Positions 1 through 7,684 of a stretch of 20,466 nucleotides of DNA are shown here, one piece after another. The number at the start of each line of letters is the position of its first letter. The first letter of the stretch is position 1. The position numbers and the translations under genes are program-made. The stretch comes from JACQFZ01 sp045810625 (lineage in GTDB: Bacteria; Pseudomonadota; Gammaproteobacteria; Acidiferrobacterales; Sulfurifustaceae): assembly GCA_045810625.1 (NCBI GenBank), contig JBJMVQ010000033.1, positions 1 through 20,466 on the forward strand. Direction: 5' to 3'. Below the pieces are notes generated by a model. That model was not told the origin of the DNA. It searched no databases and saw nothing but the letters and a program-made list of their open reading frames with translations.

Positions 1-98
1 GTCAACTCGACACCGTAACGCGGCCACAACGTTTCGAGCGCGCGGCGCTGCGCGTCGGTCATGCGGCCTTGGCGCAGGACGTAGCTACGTACAGCTCG
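1..98 (-). CDS. trmB: tRNA (guanine-N7-)-methyltransferase TrmB, N-terminal fragment at window edge
   Basis: The minus-strand translation of 98 to 1 reads RAVRSYVLRQGRMTDAQRRA followed by LETLWPRYGVEL. This matches the conserved TrmB N-terminus (RSFVxRQGRxT, then a W-P--G segment). TrmB uses S-adenosylmethionine to methylate G46 of tRNAs. Only about 32 residues are visible; the SAM-binding core lies outside the window. Finding it downstream of thiS-thiG fits the thiS-thiG-trmB order of many Proteobacteria. The only ATG between the repeat and the conserved core is at 62, which would remove the conserved RSYVLRQGR, so translation probably begins further upstream, inside or before the inserted DUF559 sequence. 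Confidence 0.8.
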
Positions 99-524
99 TC
101 TCCCCTCTCCCCTGGCGGTGCCGTGCAGGGATGCACCAAGATTCGCGGAAGCGCAGGACGCGCGGGAGCGATCAGAGGGGCGGGGGGAGAGGGGGACCGA
201 ATTTTTCACCTCTTCAAAAATTTTCTCCAAGATTGCATCCGTCCCGCTCAAAATGTCGTTGTCCCAGAATCGCAACACTTTGAAACCTTGCTCTTGCAAC
301 CAAGCATCACGCGCCGCGTCCGCGGACGATTCGTTGTGCTGTCCCCCATCCGCCTCCAAAATCAGACTGGCCTCGAAATTGACGAAGTCAACGATATAGC
401 GGCCAATGGATTGCTGCCGGCGGAACTTGCCGAGCGTCAGACGATGTTCACGAAGACAGCGCCATAGGAGGCGCTCGGCCTGCGTCATGTGTTGCCGAAG
501 ACGCTTCGCGTGATCGTGATTCAA
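1..524 (-). CDS. DUF559 endonuclease-like domain, reading in frame into TrmB (partial)
   Basis: Translating the minus strand from a TTG at 524 gives a typical DUF559 domain (Vsr-like PD-(D/E)XK fold): LNHDHAKRLRQ, then AERLLWRCLR, FRRQQSIGRYIVDFV, LILEADGGQH and GFKVLRFWDNDIL, about 110 residues. The usual ATG of this family (MKLNHDH) is replaced by GAG, so the start is probably the TTG preceded by AGGGGGAG; an in-frame ATG at 488 is the alternative. There is no stop after the domain. The frame continues through a CCCCTCTCCCC repeat and a low-complexity linker into RSYVLRQGRMTDAQRRALE, the TrmB N-terminus, and runs off the window. DUF559 proteins are uncharacterised nuclease-like proteins often found beside such repeats. 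Whether one fused protein is made or trmB re-initiates internally (for example at GTG 209 or ATG 62) cannot be decided here. The DUF559 domain itself covers about 195-524. Confidence 0.75.
   Translation of the reverse strand, partial: MNHDHAKRLRQHMTQAERLLWRCLREHRLTLGKFRRQQSIGRYIVDFVNFEASLILEADGGQHNESSADAARDAWLQEQGFKVLRFWDNDILSGTDAILEKIFEEVKNSVPLSPRPSDRSRASCASANLGASLHGTARGEGRRAVRSYVLRQGRMTDAQRRALETLWPRYGVEL
99..195. repeat. CCCCTCTCCC-family repeat copies at the DUF559/trmB junction
   Basis: A TCCCCTCTCCCC copy lies at about 101-112, and the opposite orientation (GAGGGG then GGGGGGAGAGGGGG) at about 174-195. Together with the hairpin at 544-568 they bracket the DUF559 sequence. On the minus strand the copies are translated (PLSPRP and ARGEGRR) because the frame stays open. 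This is a common dispersed proteobacterial intergenic repeat, named here by pattern only. Confidence 0.6.
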
Positions 525-526
525 TT

Positions 527-568
527 TCTCCCCCTCTCCCCTACCCCTCTCCCTCCAGGGGAGAGGGG
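527..568. repeat. CCCCTCTCCC inverted repeat / hairpin between thiG and DUF559
   Basis: CCCCTCTCCC at 544-553 pairs perfectly with GGGAGAGGGG at 559-568 around a 5-nt loop. A further direct copy, CCCCCTCTCCCC, lies at about 530-541. The element sits between the thiG stop and the DUF559 start and could act as a terminator-like or mRNA-stabilising hairpin for thiG. No clear T-tract follows on the minus strand, so a terminator role is only possible. It also forms the outer boundary of the DUF559 cassette. Confidence 0.65.
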
Positions 569-601
569 ACAGAGAAAGAATCCGTGTGGGGAGTAGTAAC
601 G

Positions 602-1420
602 CTACGAGAAGAAGGTGCCGCCGACCGGCGATGACGGCGAGCCGTACTGCTTGCGCGGCATGCGGCCGGCGAGATACGCCTCGCGCCCCGCCTCGATCGC
701 TTTCTTCATCGCGGCTGCCATCAGCACCGGGTTCTGCGCGTGCGCGATCGCGGTGTTCATGAGCACGCCGTCGCAGCCTAGCTCCATCGCGATCGCGGCG
801 TCGCTCGCCGTGCCGACGCCGGCGTCGACGAGGATGGGGACCTTGGCTGCTTCGACGATGAAGCGGATGTTGTACGGATTGCGGATGCCGAGCCCCGATC
901 CGATCGGCGCCGCGAGCGGCATCACCGCTACGCAGCCGAGCTCCTCGAAGCGCTTCGCCATGATCGGATCGTCGTTCGTGTACACCATCACCTTGAAGCC
1001 GTCTTTGATCAAGACCTTCGCCGCTTCGAGTGTCTGCGGAATGTCCGGAAACAGCGTCTTTTCGTCGCCCAGCACTTCTAGCTTGACGAGATCGTGGCCG
1101 TTCAGCAGCTCGCGCGCGAGCCGGCAGGTGCGGATCGCGTCTTCGGCGCTGTAGCAGCCGGCCGTGTTCGGCAGATAGGTGTATTGGGTCGGCGGCAGCA
1201 CGTCGAGCAGGCTCGGTTCTTTCGGATTCTGGCCGATGTTCGTGCGCCGTATCGCGACCGTAATGATCTCCGCACCGCTCGCTTCGATCGCGCGCCGCGT
1301 CTCGTCCAGATCGCGATACTTGCCGGTGCCGACGAGCAGCCGCGAACGATAACGCACGCCCGCGATGACGAGGGGATGATCTTCGTTACCCACAACGATA
1401 TCCGATGCTGTCGCCGCCAT
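602..1420 (-). CDS. thiG: Thiazole synthase ThiG
   Basis: A 272-residue protein of standard ThiG length. ThiG forms the thiazole phosphate of thiamin from deoxyxylulose 5-phosphate, dehydroglycine or iminoglycine, and ThiS thiocarboxylate, in a cytoplasmic TIM barrel. Landmarks are LLVGTGKY (28-35), ITVAIRRTN, LPNTAGCYSAEDAI and LVKLEVLGD, in which Lys113 is the expected Schiff-base lysine. Phosphate-binding loops follow in APIGSGLGI and VDAGVGTASDAAIAMELGCD. The reading frame is open further upstream, but that part overlaps thiS in another frame. The chosen ATG overlaps the thiS stop by one base (TAATG), which implies translational coupling. The C-terminal SSPSSPVGG-type tail is common in proteobacterial ThiG. 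Confidence 0.96.
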   Translation of the reverse strand: MAATASDIVVGNEDHPLVIAGVRYRSRLLVGTGKYRDLDETRRAIEASGAEIITVAIRRTNIGQNPKEPSLLDVLPPTQYTYLPNTAGCYSAEDAIRTCRLARELLNGHDLVKLEVLGDEKTLFPDIPQTLEAAKVLIKDGFKVMVYTNDDPIMAKRFEELGCVAVMPLAAPIGSGLGIRNPYNIRFIVEAAKVPILVDAGVGTASDAAIAMELGCDGVLMNTAIAHAQNPVLMAAAMKKAIEAGREAYLAGRMPRKQYGSPSSPVGGTFFS

Positions 1421-1620
1421 TAGCCGCCTCCAACCGCAACCACCACCTCGACCCGATCGTCGCCGCGCAACCGGTGGTCCGGGTGCCGGCTGCGCGGCAC
1501 GATTTCGCGGTTGACCTCGACGGCCACGCGCCGCTGCGCGAGCCCGAGCTCGGTCAATAGCTCCGCGACGGTCGGAGCCTGATGGAACGTCCGCTCCTCG
1601 CCGTTGACGAAAATCCGCAT
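1420..1620 (-). CDS. thiS: Sulfur carrier protein ThiS
   Basis: A 66-residue ubiquitin-fold protein beginning MRIFVNGEERTF and ending VAVGGG. The C-terminal Gly-Gly is the residue pair that ThiF adenylates and that becomes the thiocarboxylate sulfur donor for ThiG. The segments TVAELLTELGL and RVAVEVNREIVPRS match the family. It is the first gene of the thiS-thiG pair and overlaps thiG by one base. I looked in the upstream 138 bp for a TPP riboswitch and saw no convincing conserved core. An AT-rich stretch (about 1640-1660) could hold the promoter. Confidence 0.94.
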   Translation of the reverse strand: MRIFVNGEERTFHQAPTVAELLTELGLAQRRVAVEVNREIVPRSRHPDHRLRGDDRVEVVVAVGGG

Positions 1621-1758
1621 ACGATGCGTCCGGGGTAGAAAATAGCGTCCTTATTTTATTGCGAACGCCGAAGCGGCGCATCCGTTGCGTGTGGGGCACA
1701 CTGGGATCGCCGCAACTCACCGGCGGGGGAACTAAGTGGGCCAAGCGGCTCGGGAAAT

Positions 1759-2784
1759 CTAAAAAAGCTCTATGTCGCCTTCATCCACGGCAACCGGGTC
1801 GAGCTTGCGTTCGGCGACGAGCTTTTCGTAACAACAGACCTTGTTGCGGCCATGGTTCTTGGCGTAGTACAGCGCGCGGTCGGCGCACATCACCACTTTG
1901 TCCGGTCCGCTCTCCACCGTGAGTGCGGTGAATCCGACGCTCACGGTCTTCGGTTCAAGACGAGGGAATGCGTAAGCTTCCACCGCCCGGCGAAACCGTT
2001 CGAGCAGGCGTCCGGCGGCATCGACATCCACGTGGTGCAGCACTACCGCAAATTCTTCGCCGCCGTAACGGAACAGCACGTCCTCATGGCGAAACGACCG
2101 TAACATGAGGCGCGCGAGCAGCAGCAGCACTTCGTCGCCGTACAGGTGGCCGTAGCGATCGTTGACATCTTTGAAGTGATCGACATCGATCAGCGCGAAA
2201 CAATGGCCGGCGGGGCGCGCGCCGTCGCCGTCGGCCGCGCGCCGGCGCGGCATGGCGCCCTGCGCGAGCCGCGTCAGCCGTTCGTAAAAGGATTGACGGT
2301 TGTACAGACCGGTCAGCGGATCGAGCTGACTGCGTGAAAGAATGTACGCCTGATTGCCGTAGACGCGGAGCAGCTTTGCCAGCAACGCCCTCGGCAAACC
2401 ATCGCGCCAGTCGTCGACGACGACGAGCAGCCAGACATCGTTCGCGCCGAACACCGGAAACACCGCGCGGCGACGACCCGACGCGTCGTCGATGATGGGC
2501 GCTTGGGTCTTGACGCAAGCCACCAGCGCCGCGTCCTCGCGCAACGCCCTGGCATTGCTCGCCTCCCCGGCGAGCAGATCGTAGACCGTGGCATCGTCGA
2601 TGTTGCCTTCGTTGAACTCGGCATCGCGCCGGTCGTTGGCAATCGCGAGGAGCCGGATGTCACGCGCCGAAATGTTCCGGCGCAGCGTCTCGAGCAGCGC
2701 CAGCGCGAGGTCGTGCGAATCGCGGTAGCGCGTGAGATCGACGATCGCTTCGAGATAACGGCCGAGATCATCCGGCGAGTTCAT
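1759..2784 (-). CDS. GGDEF diguanylate cyclase with N-terminal GAF-like sensor
   Basis: A 341-residue cytoplasmic protein. Residues 1 to about 150 look like a GAF-type sensor with no membrane segments. The GGDEF domain starts at DPLTGLYNRQSF (155-166), with the metal-binding stretch FALIDVDHFKDVND and the active-site loop GGEEF at 241-245. An inhibitory I-site RxxD (R232-D235) lies five residues before it. All residues expected for making c-di-GMP from two GTP, and for product inhibition, are visible. The ligand of the sensor cannot be told. An ATG 13 codons upstream (2823) is also in frame, but I prefer 2784 because GAGA lies at a usable distance upstream. It stands alone, divergent from the catabolic cluster. 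Confidence 0.9.
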   Translation of the reverse strand: MNSPDDLGRYLEAIVDLTRYRDSHDLALALLETLRRNISARDIRLLAIANDRRDAEFNEGNIDDATVYDLLAGEASNARALREDAALVACVKTQAPIIDDASGRRRAVFPVFGANDVWLLVVVDDWRDGLPRALLAKLLRVYGNQAYILSRSQLDPLTGLYNRQSFYERLTRLAQGAMPRRRAADGDGARPAGHCFALIDVDHFKDVNDRYGHLYGDEVLLLLARLMLRSFRHEDVLFRYGGEEFAVVLHHVDVDAAGRLLERFRRAVEAYAFPRLEPKTVSVGFTALTVESGPDKVVMCADRALYYAKNHGRNKVCCYEKLVAERKLDPVAVDEGDIELF

Positions 2785-3142
2785 CGTCGTTTCTCTGACA
2801 TCCGTGGCGGGGTGCGGGCGCATCCTAGCTGATGCAGAAGACGCGGCAAGGTCGTGTGGCGAGATATTTAACTGTCAATTCAAAAGATAGGACGCTAAAC
2901 CCGCCCGCTCAATGGCCGTACTTCGGCACCACGAAGCGACGACGATGTCGCCGATCGCCTGGCCCGAAGCCGCCAAACGCAGCCCGCGACAAGCGTTGAC
3001 GCGCCGTGTCACCACGTGTGCCGGCGCGCGGCACCGGCTTTCGGCCGGCTCGCGGACATTCCGCACTTGTTGCGCGCACGACTTTTTTGCAGGATCGGTC
3101 ATTCACTCGGCGTTATCCCCGAACGCCGCCCAAGGAGGTTCC
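2785..3142. promoter_or_regulatory. Divergent intergenic region between the GGDEF gene and the catabolic cluster
   Basis: About 360 bp separating a minus-strand and a plus-strand gene, so promoters for both should lie here. The only AT-rich stretch is about 2860-2895 (ATATTTAACTGTCAATTCAA). The reading frame upstream of the SDR start is open to about 2912, but its composition is not protein-like and it lacks a ribosome binding site. No recognisable operator or RNA gene was seen. Confidence 0.4.
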
Positions 3143-4012
3143 ATGCCGTACCGCTCGATATTCCGGTCGGACTTGTTCGCAAATCACCATGTGGTCGTCA
3201 CCGGCGGCGGCAGCGGCATCGGCCGCTGCACCGCGCACGAGCTCGCGGCGCTCGGCGCGCGCGTTGCGCTCGTCGGACGCGACGCCGAAAAGCTCACAAC
3301 GGTGCAGCGCGAGATCGAGGCGGCATGCGGCGCCGCGCCGACCCTGCACGTCTGCGACATTCGCGATGAAACCGCGGTCGCCGCGACCGTGACGGCCATC
3401 CTCCAATCGCACGGGCGCATCGATGGCTTGGTCAACAACGCCGGCGGACAATTCTCCGCGCCGCTCAAGGCGATTTCGCGCAAAGGCTGGGAAGCAGTCG
3501 TCAACACCAACCTGACCGGCGGCTTCCTGATGGCGCGCGAATGCTTCAACCAATGGATGGAGGGACACGGCGGCGCGATCGTCAACATCATTGCCGACAT
3601 GTGGCGTTCGATGCCGGGAATGGGACATTCGGGCGCTGCGCGCGCCGGAATGTTGAGCTTCACCGAAACCGCAGCCGTGGAATGGGCTTACGCCGGCGTG
3701 CGCGTGAACGCGGTCGCACCCGGCTGGATCGCTTCCTCCGGTCTCGATAAATATCCGGAGACAATGAAGCCGATGCTGCGGCGCCTGCCGACGCTCGTGC
3801 CGTTGCAGCGCCTCGGCACCGAATCCGAAGTATCGGCCGCGATCGTGTTCCTGCTTTCCGAAGCCGCGGCGTTCATCTCTGGAAGCTGCCTGCGCGTGGA
3901 TGGCGCGGCGCCGAACGTACGGCAGAATTGGCCGTTGCCCGCCCACGACCGCGCGAAAGCCTTTAACGGCTTTCACTTGGCGAGTTTCCCGCGCGTGTTG
4001 CGAGAGGATTAG
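3143..4012 (+). CDS. SDR-family protein (PECR/AtuB-AtuG-like) lacking the catalytic Tyr and Lys
   Basis: A 289-residue Rossmann-fold protein. The cofactor loop TGGGSGIG (20-27), NNAG (98-101) and the VNAVAPGW segment are intact, so NAD(P) binding is likely. The closest family by memory is peroxisomal trans-2-enoyl-CoA reductase and its bacterial relatives, which share the string HSGAARAG. In human PECR the following residues supply YxxxK; here that position reads LSFTE (171-175), and the Ser expected after IVNII is Ala. The Ser-Tyr-Lys triad is therefore not evident. The start at 3143 follows a strong AAGGAGG. It is the first gene of the plus-strand cluster, 105 bp before the acyl-CoA synthetase. 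In Pseudomonas atu clusters two SDRs (AtuB, AtuG) occur; substrate and activity here are unknown. Confidence 0.85.
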   Translation: MPYRSIFRSDLFANHHVVVTGGGSGIGRCTAHELAALGARVALVGRDAEKLTTVQREIEAACGAAPTLHVCDIRDETAVAATVTAILQSHGRIDGLVNNAGGQFSAPLKAISRKGWEAVVNTNLTGGFLMARECFNQWMEGHGGAIVNIIADMWRSMPGMGHSGAARAGMLSFTETAAVEWAYAGVRVNAVAPGWIASSGLDKYPETMKPMLRRLPTLVPLQRLGTESEVSAAIVFLLSEAAAFISGSCLRVDGAAPNVRQNWPLPAHDRAKAFNGFHLASFPRVLRED

Positions 4013-4117
4013 CGGCTCGATCGCGGCAGCGATTGATCGCGGCTGCAAGTTCGTCTACTTTGACGGCAAAAAACAACTCCTTCAATCACCCAGTGCTGCC
4101 GAGAGGAGGATAACGAC

Positions 4118-5767
4118 GTGGCGCACGCATCGACCTCTCATCCCGCCGGCGGCGGCACGCCGCGCGAACTCGAACACAACCTGATCGAGCGCGTTTGCGT
4201 CGGCGACATCGTCACGCGAGCGGCCGACGTTTTCGCGGACCGTCCTGCGATCATCGACGGCAACCGCACGTTCAGTTTTCGCGAGCTGAACCGGCAAGCC
4301 AATCGACTGGGTCACGCGCTGCTCGGGCTCGGCCTGAAGCACGGAGACGTCGTCGGCGTGATGGCGCGCAACTGCGCCGAGGTTCTCATCACGTATTTCG
4401 GCTGCGCGAAAGCGGGGCTCGTCTGCGCGCCGGTCAATCTCGGCCTGCGCGGCGAAGAGATCGCGTATTGCTTGCGCGACGCGCGAGCACGCGTGCTGAT
4501 CGTCGACGGCGCACTCGTAGAAGCGGCGAAAGGTTTGCCGGCGCACTTGCCCGAGCTCGATCGCGTCTACTGCACCGGCGACGTCCAGGCCGATATTCCG
4601 AAGTCGGCCGGCACGTTCGCGTCCCTCGTCGGCAGCGGCGGCGACGCTGAGCTCGAGGTGCTCATCGGCGATCGCGATCCGGTGCAGCTGCTCTACACGA
4701 GCGGCACCACCGCGAAACCCAAGGGCGTTGTTGCGAGCCATCTCGCCGTCACCATCTGCGCACTCTCCTCCGCCATCGCCAACCGCAGCACGCCGGAATC
4801 GTCCATACTCGTGACGCTGCCGCTGTTTCACTGCGCGCTCCTGAACGGCGGGAGCATCCCGGCGCTGACGGTCGGCGCGGCGGTCGTGCTCATGCCGGCG
4901 TTCGACGCCGCGCGCGCCGCCGAGCTGATCGAGCGCCACCGCATCCGCACGACCGTTTTCCTGCCGGTGATGTACGCGGCGCTGCTCGCCGATCCGGCCG
5001 TGCGCGCGCGCAATCTCTCATCGGTCACACGCGCGATCTACGCCATGGCGCCGATGCCGCAGGAACGGCTCAAAGCGATCCATGATCTGTTCCCGAGCGC
5101 CGATGTCGTGCTCGGGTCGGGGCAAACGGAGTTCACGCCGCCGAATACGTACCAGCGTCCGGAGCACCAATGGAACAAAGCCGGCTCGTGGGGCCCGCCG
5201 ACGTCGATGACGCGCGCCGCGATCATGAGCGACGACGGCCGATTGCTGCCGCGCGGTGAAGTCGGCGAGCTCGTCTATCGCGGCCCGCAGGTCATGAGCG
5301 GCTATCTCAATCAGCCGCAAGCAACCGACGAAAGTTTTCGCCACGGCTGGTTTCACAGCGGCGACATCGCCTGGATGGACGAGGAAGGCGTGATCTGGTT
5401 CACCGACCGCAAGAAGGACATGATCAAGACCGGCGGCGAAAATGTCGCTTCGATCGAAGTCGAGCGCTGCTTGATGGAGCACCCGGCGGTGGCGGAGGCC
5501 GCCGCGCTCGGGCTGCCGCATGCGCGCTGGGGCGAGGCAGTCACCGCGATGGTGGTGCTCAAACCCGGCGCGCAGGCCGACGAGGCGACACTGCTGGCGC
5601 ACGCGCGCGATCGCCTGGCCGGATTCAAGGTGCCGAAGGCGATCCTGTTCGAGAAGGAGTTCCCGCGCACCGGCACGGGCAAGATCCAGAAGCACGTGAT
5701 GCGCGAGCGGTTGAGGAATTTGTACGCGGACGCCGATGCGGCGGACGCCGGGCGGGAGAAACGGTAG
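4118..5767 (+). CDS. AMP-forming acyl-CoA synthetase (AtuH-like)
   Basis: A 549-residue ANL-superfamily ligase that activates a carboxylic acid to an acyl-AMP and then an acyl-CoA. Motifs in order are the P-loop YTSGTTAKPKG (193-203), GQTEF (335-339), HSGD (413-416), the hinge DRKKDMIKTGGENV (430-443) and PRTGTGKIQK with catalytic Lys522. All are intact. The GTG start at 4118 is supported by GAGGAGG nine bases upstream. Its place at the head of a carboxylase/dehydrogenase/hydratase cluster suggests it activates the acid entering the pathway, such as citronellate or geranate or another branched acid. That substrate is inferred from context only; the acyl pocket cannot be read reliably. Confidence 0.92.
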   Translation: MAHASTSHPAGGGTPRELEHNLIERVCVGDIVTRAADVFADRPAIIDGNRTFSFRELNRQANRLGHALLGLGLKHGDVVGVMARNCAEVLITYFGCAKAGLVCAPVNLGLRGEEIAYCLRDARARVLIVDGALVEAAKGLPAHLPELDRVYCTGDVQADIPKSAGTFASLVGSGGDAELEVLIGDRDPVQLLYTSGTTAKPKGVVASHLAVTICALSSAIANRSTPESSILVTLPLFHCALLNGGSIPALTVGAAVVLMPAFDAARAAELIERHRIRTTVFLPVMYAALLADPAVRARNLSSVTRAIYAMAPMPQERLKAIHDLFPSADVVLGSGQTEFTPPNTYQRPEHQWNKAGSWGPPTSMTRAAIMSDDGRLLPRGEVGELVYRGPQVMSGYLNQPQATDESFRHGWFHSGDIAWMDEEGVIWFTDRKKDMIKTGGENVASIEVERCLMEHPAVAEAAALGLPHARWGEAVTAMVVLKPGAQADEATLLAHARDRLAGFKVPKAILFEKEFPRTGTGKIQKHVMRERLRNLYADADAADAGREKR

Positions 5768-5824
5768 GCGAGGCGAGCGGAGCGCCCGGAATGCTTCAGG
5801 AATGCCTAAATAATATGAATATTC

Positions 5825-5895
5825 ACCGCGGAGGACACAGAGGACGCGGAGGAAATCAAGAAAAACGAATGAAACACTTTGCTTTCTCTGCGGTG
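5825..5895. repeat. GAGGACGCA-type tandem repeat with opposed partial copy
   Basis: CACCGCGGAGGACACAGAGG and the following GACGCGGAGG (5824-5852) form a tract of roughly 9-bp units. A short opposite-strand copy, TTCTCTGCGGTG (5884-5895), can pair with its beginning. It lies in the gap between the synthetase and the carboxyltransferase. The same family recurs at 7685-7890 and 9085-9113. Confidence 0.7.
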
Positions 5896-5917
5896 CGAAT
5901 AAACATCTCCGAGAACG

Positions 5918-5999
5918 GTAGCCCGGATGGAGCGTTAGCGAAATCCGGGAACGACAAGAGACCCCGGATTCCGGCGCTGTGCGCCTTCATCCGGGCTAC
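5918..5999. repeat. GTAGCCCGGATG palindromic repeat element (REP-like)
   Basis: GTAGCCCGGATG at 5918-5929 pairs perfectly with CATCCGGGCTAC at 5988-5999. A nested stem, AATCCGGG (5942-5949) with CCCGGATT (5963-5970), lies inside, so the 82-bp element can fold as a branched hairpin. This sequence type is a widespread dispersed repeat in Proteobacteria. It ends 30 bp before the carboxyltransferase start and could affect transcript stability or readthrough. Confidence 0.85.
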
Positions 6000-6029
6000 G
6001 ACTGTGACGAGTTAGGTATTCGCAACGCC

Positions 6030-7649
6030 ATGGCCGTCATTGAAAGCCGGATCGATACCACGAGCGAGGATTTCCGCGCGAATCGCGCGGCGATGCTGCG
6101 GCTCATCGACGAGTTTCGCGCGCTCGAAGGCCGGGTGCGCGAGACCTCCAACGCCAAGAAAGATCTTTTCGCGAAGCGCGGACAACTACTGCCCCGCGAG
6201 CGGCTCGCGCTCCTGCTCGATAAAGGCGCGCCCTGGCTCGAGCTGTCACCGCTCGCCGGACTCGGCATGCACGACGACGACGGCCGGCAGGACGTGCTCG
6301 GCGGCGGGATGATCGCCGGTATCGGCTACGTCAGCGGCGTGCGTTGCCTGGTGAAAGCAAGCGACAGCGCGATCAAGGGCGGCACCGTCGCGCCGATGGG
6401 CCTCAAGAAAAATCTGCGCGCGCAGGAAATCGCACTTATTAATAAGTTGCCCCTCGTCGATCTCGTCGAATCGGGCGGCGCGAATCTGCGCTACCAGGCG
6501 CAGATCTTCGTCGAAGGGGGACGCGGCTTTTACAATCAGGCGCGGCTCTCGGCCGCCGGCATCCCGCAAATCACCGTCGTCCACGGTTCCTCCACCGCCG
6601 GCGGTGCGTATCAACCGGGACTGTCCGACTACGTCATCATGGTGCGCGGCAAGGCGAAAGTGTTTCTGGCCGGCCCGCCCCTCTTGCGCGCCGCGACCGG
6701 CGAAATCGCGACAGACGAGCAGCTGGGCGGCGCCGAGATGCACGCGACGGTGTCCGGCGTCGCCGAATATCTCGCCGAAAACGACGCGGACGGGATTCGC
6801 ATTGCCCGCGAGATCGCGGCGAAGCTGAACTGGAACGAGCGAATGCCGCGCGAGGCGGCGCGCCGCTACGTCGAGCCGCGCTACAGCGCCGAGGAACTGG
6901 CCGGCGTCGCGCCGATCGACTACCGCAAACCTTACGACGTACGCGAAGTGATCGCCCGCATCGTCGACGATTCGGACTTCACCGATTTCAAAAGTCTCTA
7001 CGGTGCAGCGACCGTATGCGGCCAAGCCGAAATTTTCGGCCAGCCGTGCGCGTTCATCGGCAACAACGGTCCGATCGACGCTCAGGGCGCCGTCAAAGCC
7101 GCGCAGTTCATCCAGCTCATGTGTCAGGCGGGCACGCCGATCGTCTATCTGCAGAATACCACCGGGTACATCGTCGGCACCGAAGCGGAACAGGCGGGCA
7201 TCGTCAAACACGGATCGAAGATGATTCAGGCGGTCGCCAACGCCACGGTACCGCAGATCACGCTGCACATCGGCGCGAGCTTCGGCGCCGGCAACTACGG
7301 CATGTGCGGGCGGGCGTTCGCGCCGCGCTTCGTGTTCGCCTGGCCGAATAATCGCATCGCCGTCATGGGCGGCGAGCAGGCGGCGCGCGTGCTCTCGATC
7401 GTGACCGAGGAAAAACATCGGCGCACCGGCGCGCCCGTCGACCACGGCGCGCTCGAAACCATGGAGCGCGCGATCGTCGCGCAGTTCGACGCGGAGTCCA
7501 CTGCGCTCTACGCGACGGCGCGGCTCTGGGACGACGGCATCATCGACCCGCGCGACACCCGCCGCGTCCTCGGCTACTGCCTTTCGATTTGCCGTGAGGC
7601 GGATCGGCGCCCGCTGAACCCGAATACGTTCGGCGTAGCGCGGATGTAA
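6030..7649 (+). CDS. Biotin-dependent acyl-CoA carboxylase beta subunit (geranyl-/methylcrotonyl-CoA carboxylase type, AtuC/LiuB-like)
   Basis: A 539-residue carboxyltransferase with two crotonase-like halves. It moves CO2 from carboxybiotin to the gamma-methyl carbon of a 3-methyl-2-enoyl-CoA. The N half carries VESGGANLRYQA and VHGSSTAGGAY (184-194). The C half carries GNNGPIDAQGA, LQNTTGYIVG, HIGASFGAGNYGMCGRAF and VMGGEQAARV, the signature of the MCC/GCC family rather than propionyl- or acetyl-CoA carboxylase. The NTTGY and YQPGLSDY strings resemble, from memory, AtuC-like geranyl-CoA carboxylases, but methylcrotonyl-CoA cannot be excluded. The reading frame is open 17 codons further upstream into the repeat at 5918-5999; the start at MAVIES gives the family length, although the ribosome binding site is weak. 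Its alpha partner is encoded three genes downstream. Confidence 0.92.
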   Translation: MAVIESRIDTTSEDFRANRAAMLRLIDEFRALEGRVRETSNAKKDLFAKRGQLLPRERLALLLDKGAPWLELSPLAGLGMHDDDGRQDVLGGGMIAGIGYVSGVRCLVKASDSAIKGGTVAPMGLKKNLRAQEIALINKLPLVDLVESGGANLRYQAQIFVEGGRGFYNQARLSAAGIPQITVVHGSSTAGGAYQPGLSDYVIMVRGKAKVFLAGPPLLRAATGEIATDEQLGGAEMHATVSGVAEYLAENDADGIRIAREIAAKLNWNERMPREAARRYVEPRYSAEELAGVAPIDYRKPYDVREVIARIVDDSDFTDFKSLYGAATVCGQAEIFGQPCAFIGNNGPIDAQGAVKAAQFIQLMCQAGTPIVYLQNTTGYIVGTEAEQAGIVKHGSKMIQAVANATVPQITLHIGASFGAGNYGMCGRAFAPRFVFAWPNNRIAVMGGEQAARVLSIVTEEKHRRTGAPVDHGALETMERAIVAQFDAESTALYATARLWDDGIIDPRDTRRVLGYCLSICREADRRPLNPNTFGVARM

Positions 7650-7684
7650 TTCGACATCGAAATGATTAATTGATCATGATGACT

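Noticed and set aside
1621..1758. TPP riboswitch upstream of thiS
   Set aside because: The conserved thi-box core was not seen, and the 138-bp gap shows no convincing paired structure.
2875..3106. Small minus-strand reading frames in the gap before the SDR gene
   Set aside because: No ribosome binding site, no similarity, and two frames overlap each other with unbiased composition.
4013..4100. Direct repeat GATCGCGGC (two copies) between the SDR and ligase genes
   Set aside because: Only two short copies in GC-rich DNA; too weak to call an operator or element.
5979..6029. Upstream in-frame start for the carboxyltransferase
   Set aside because: The extra 17 codons come from the palindromic repeat at 5918-5999; family length and N-terminus favour 6030.
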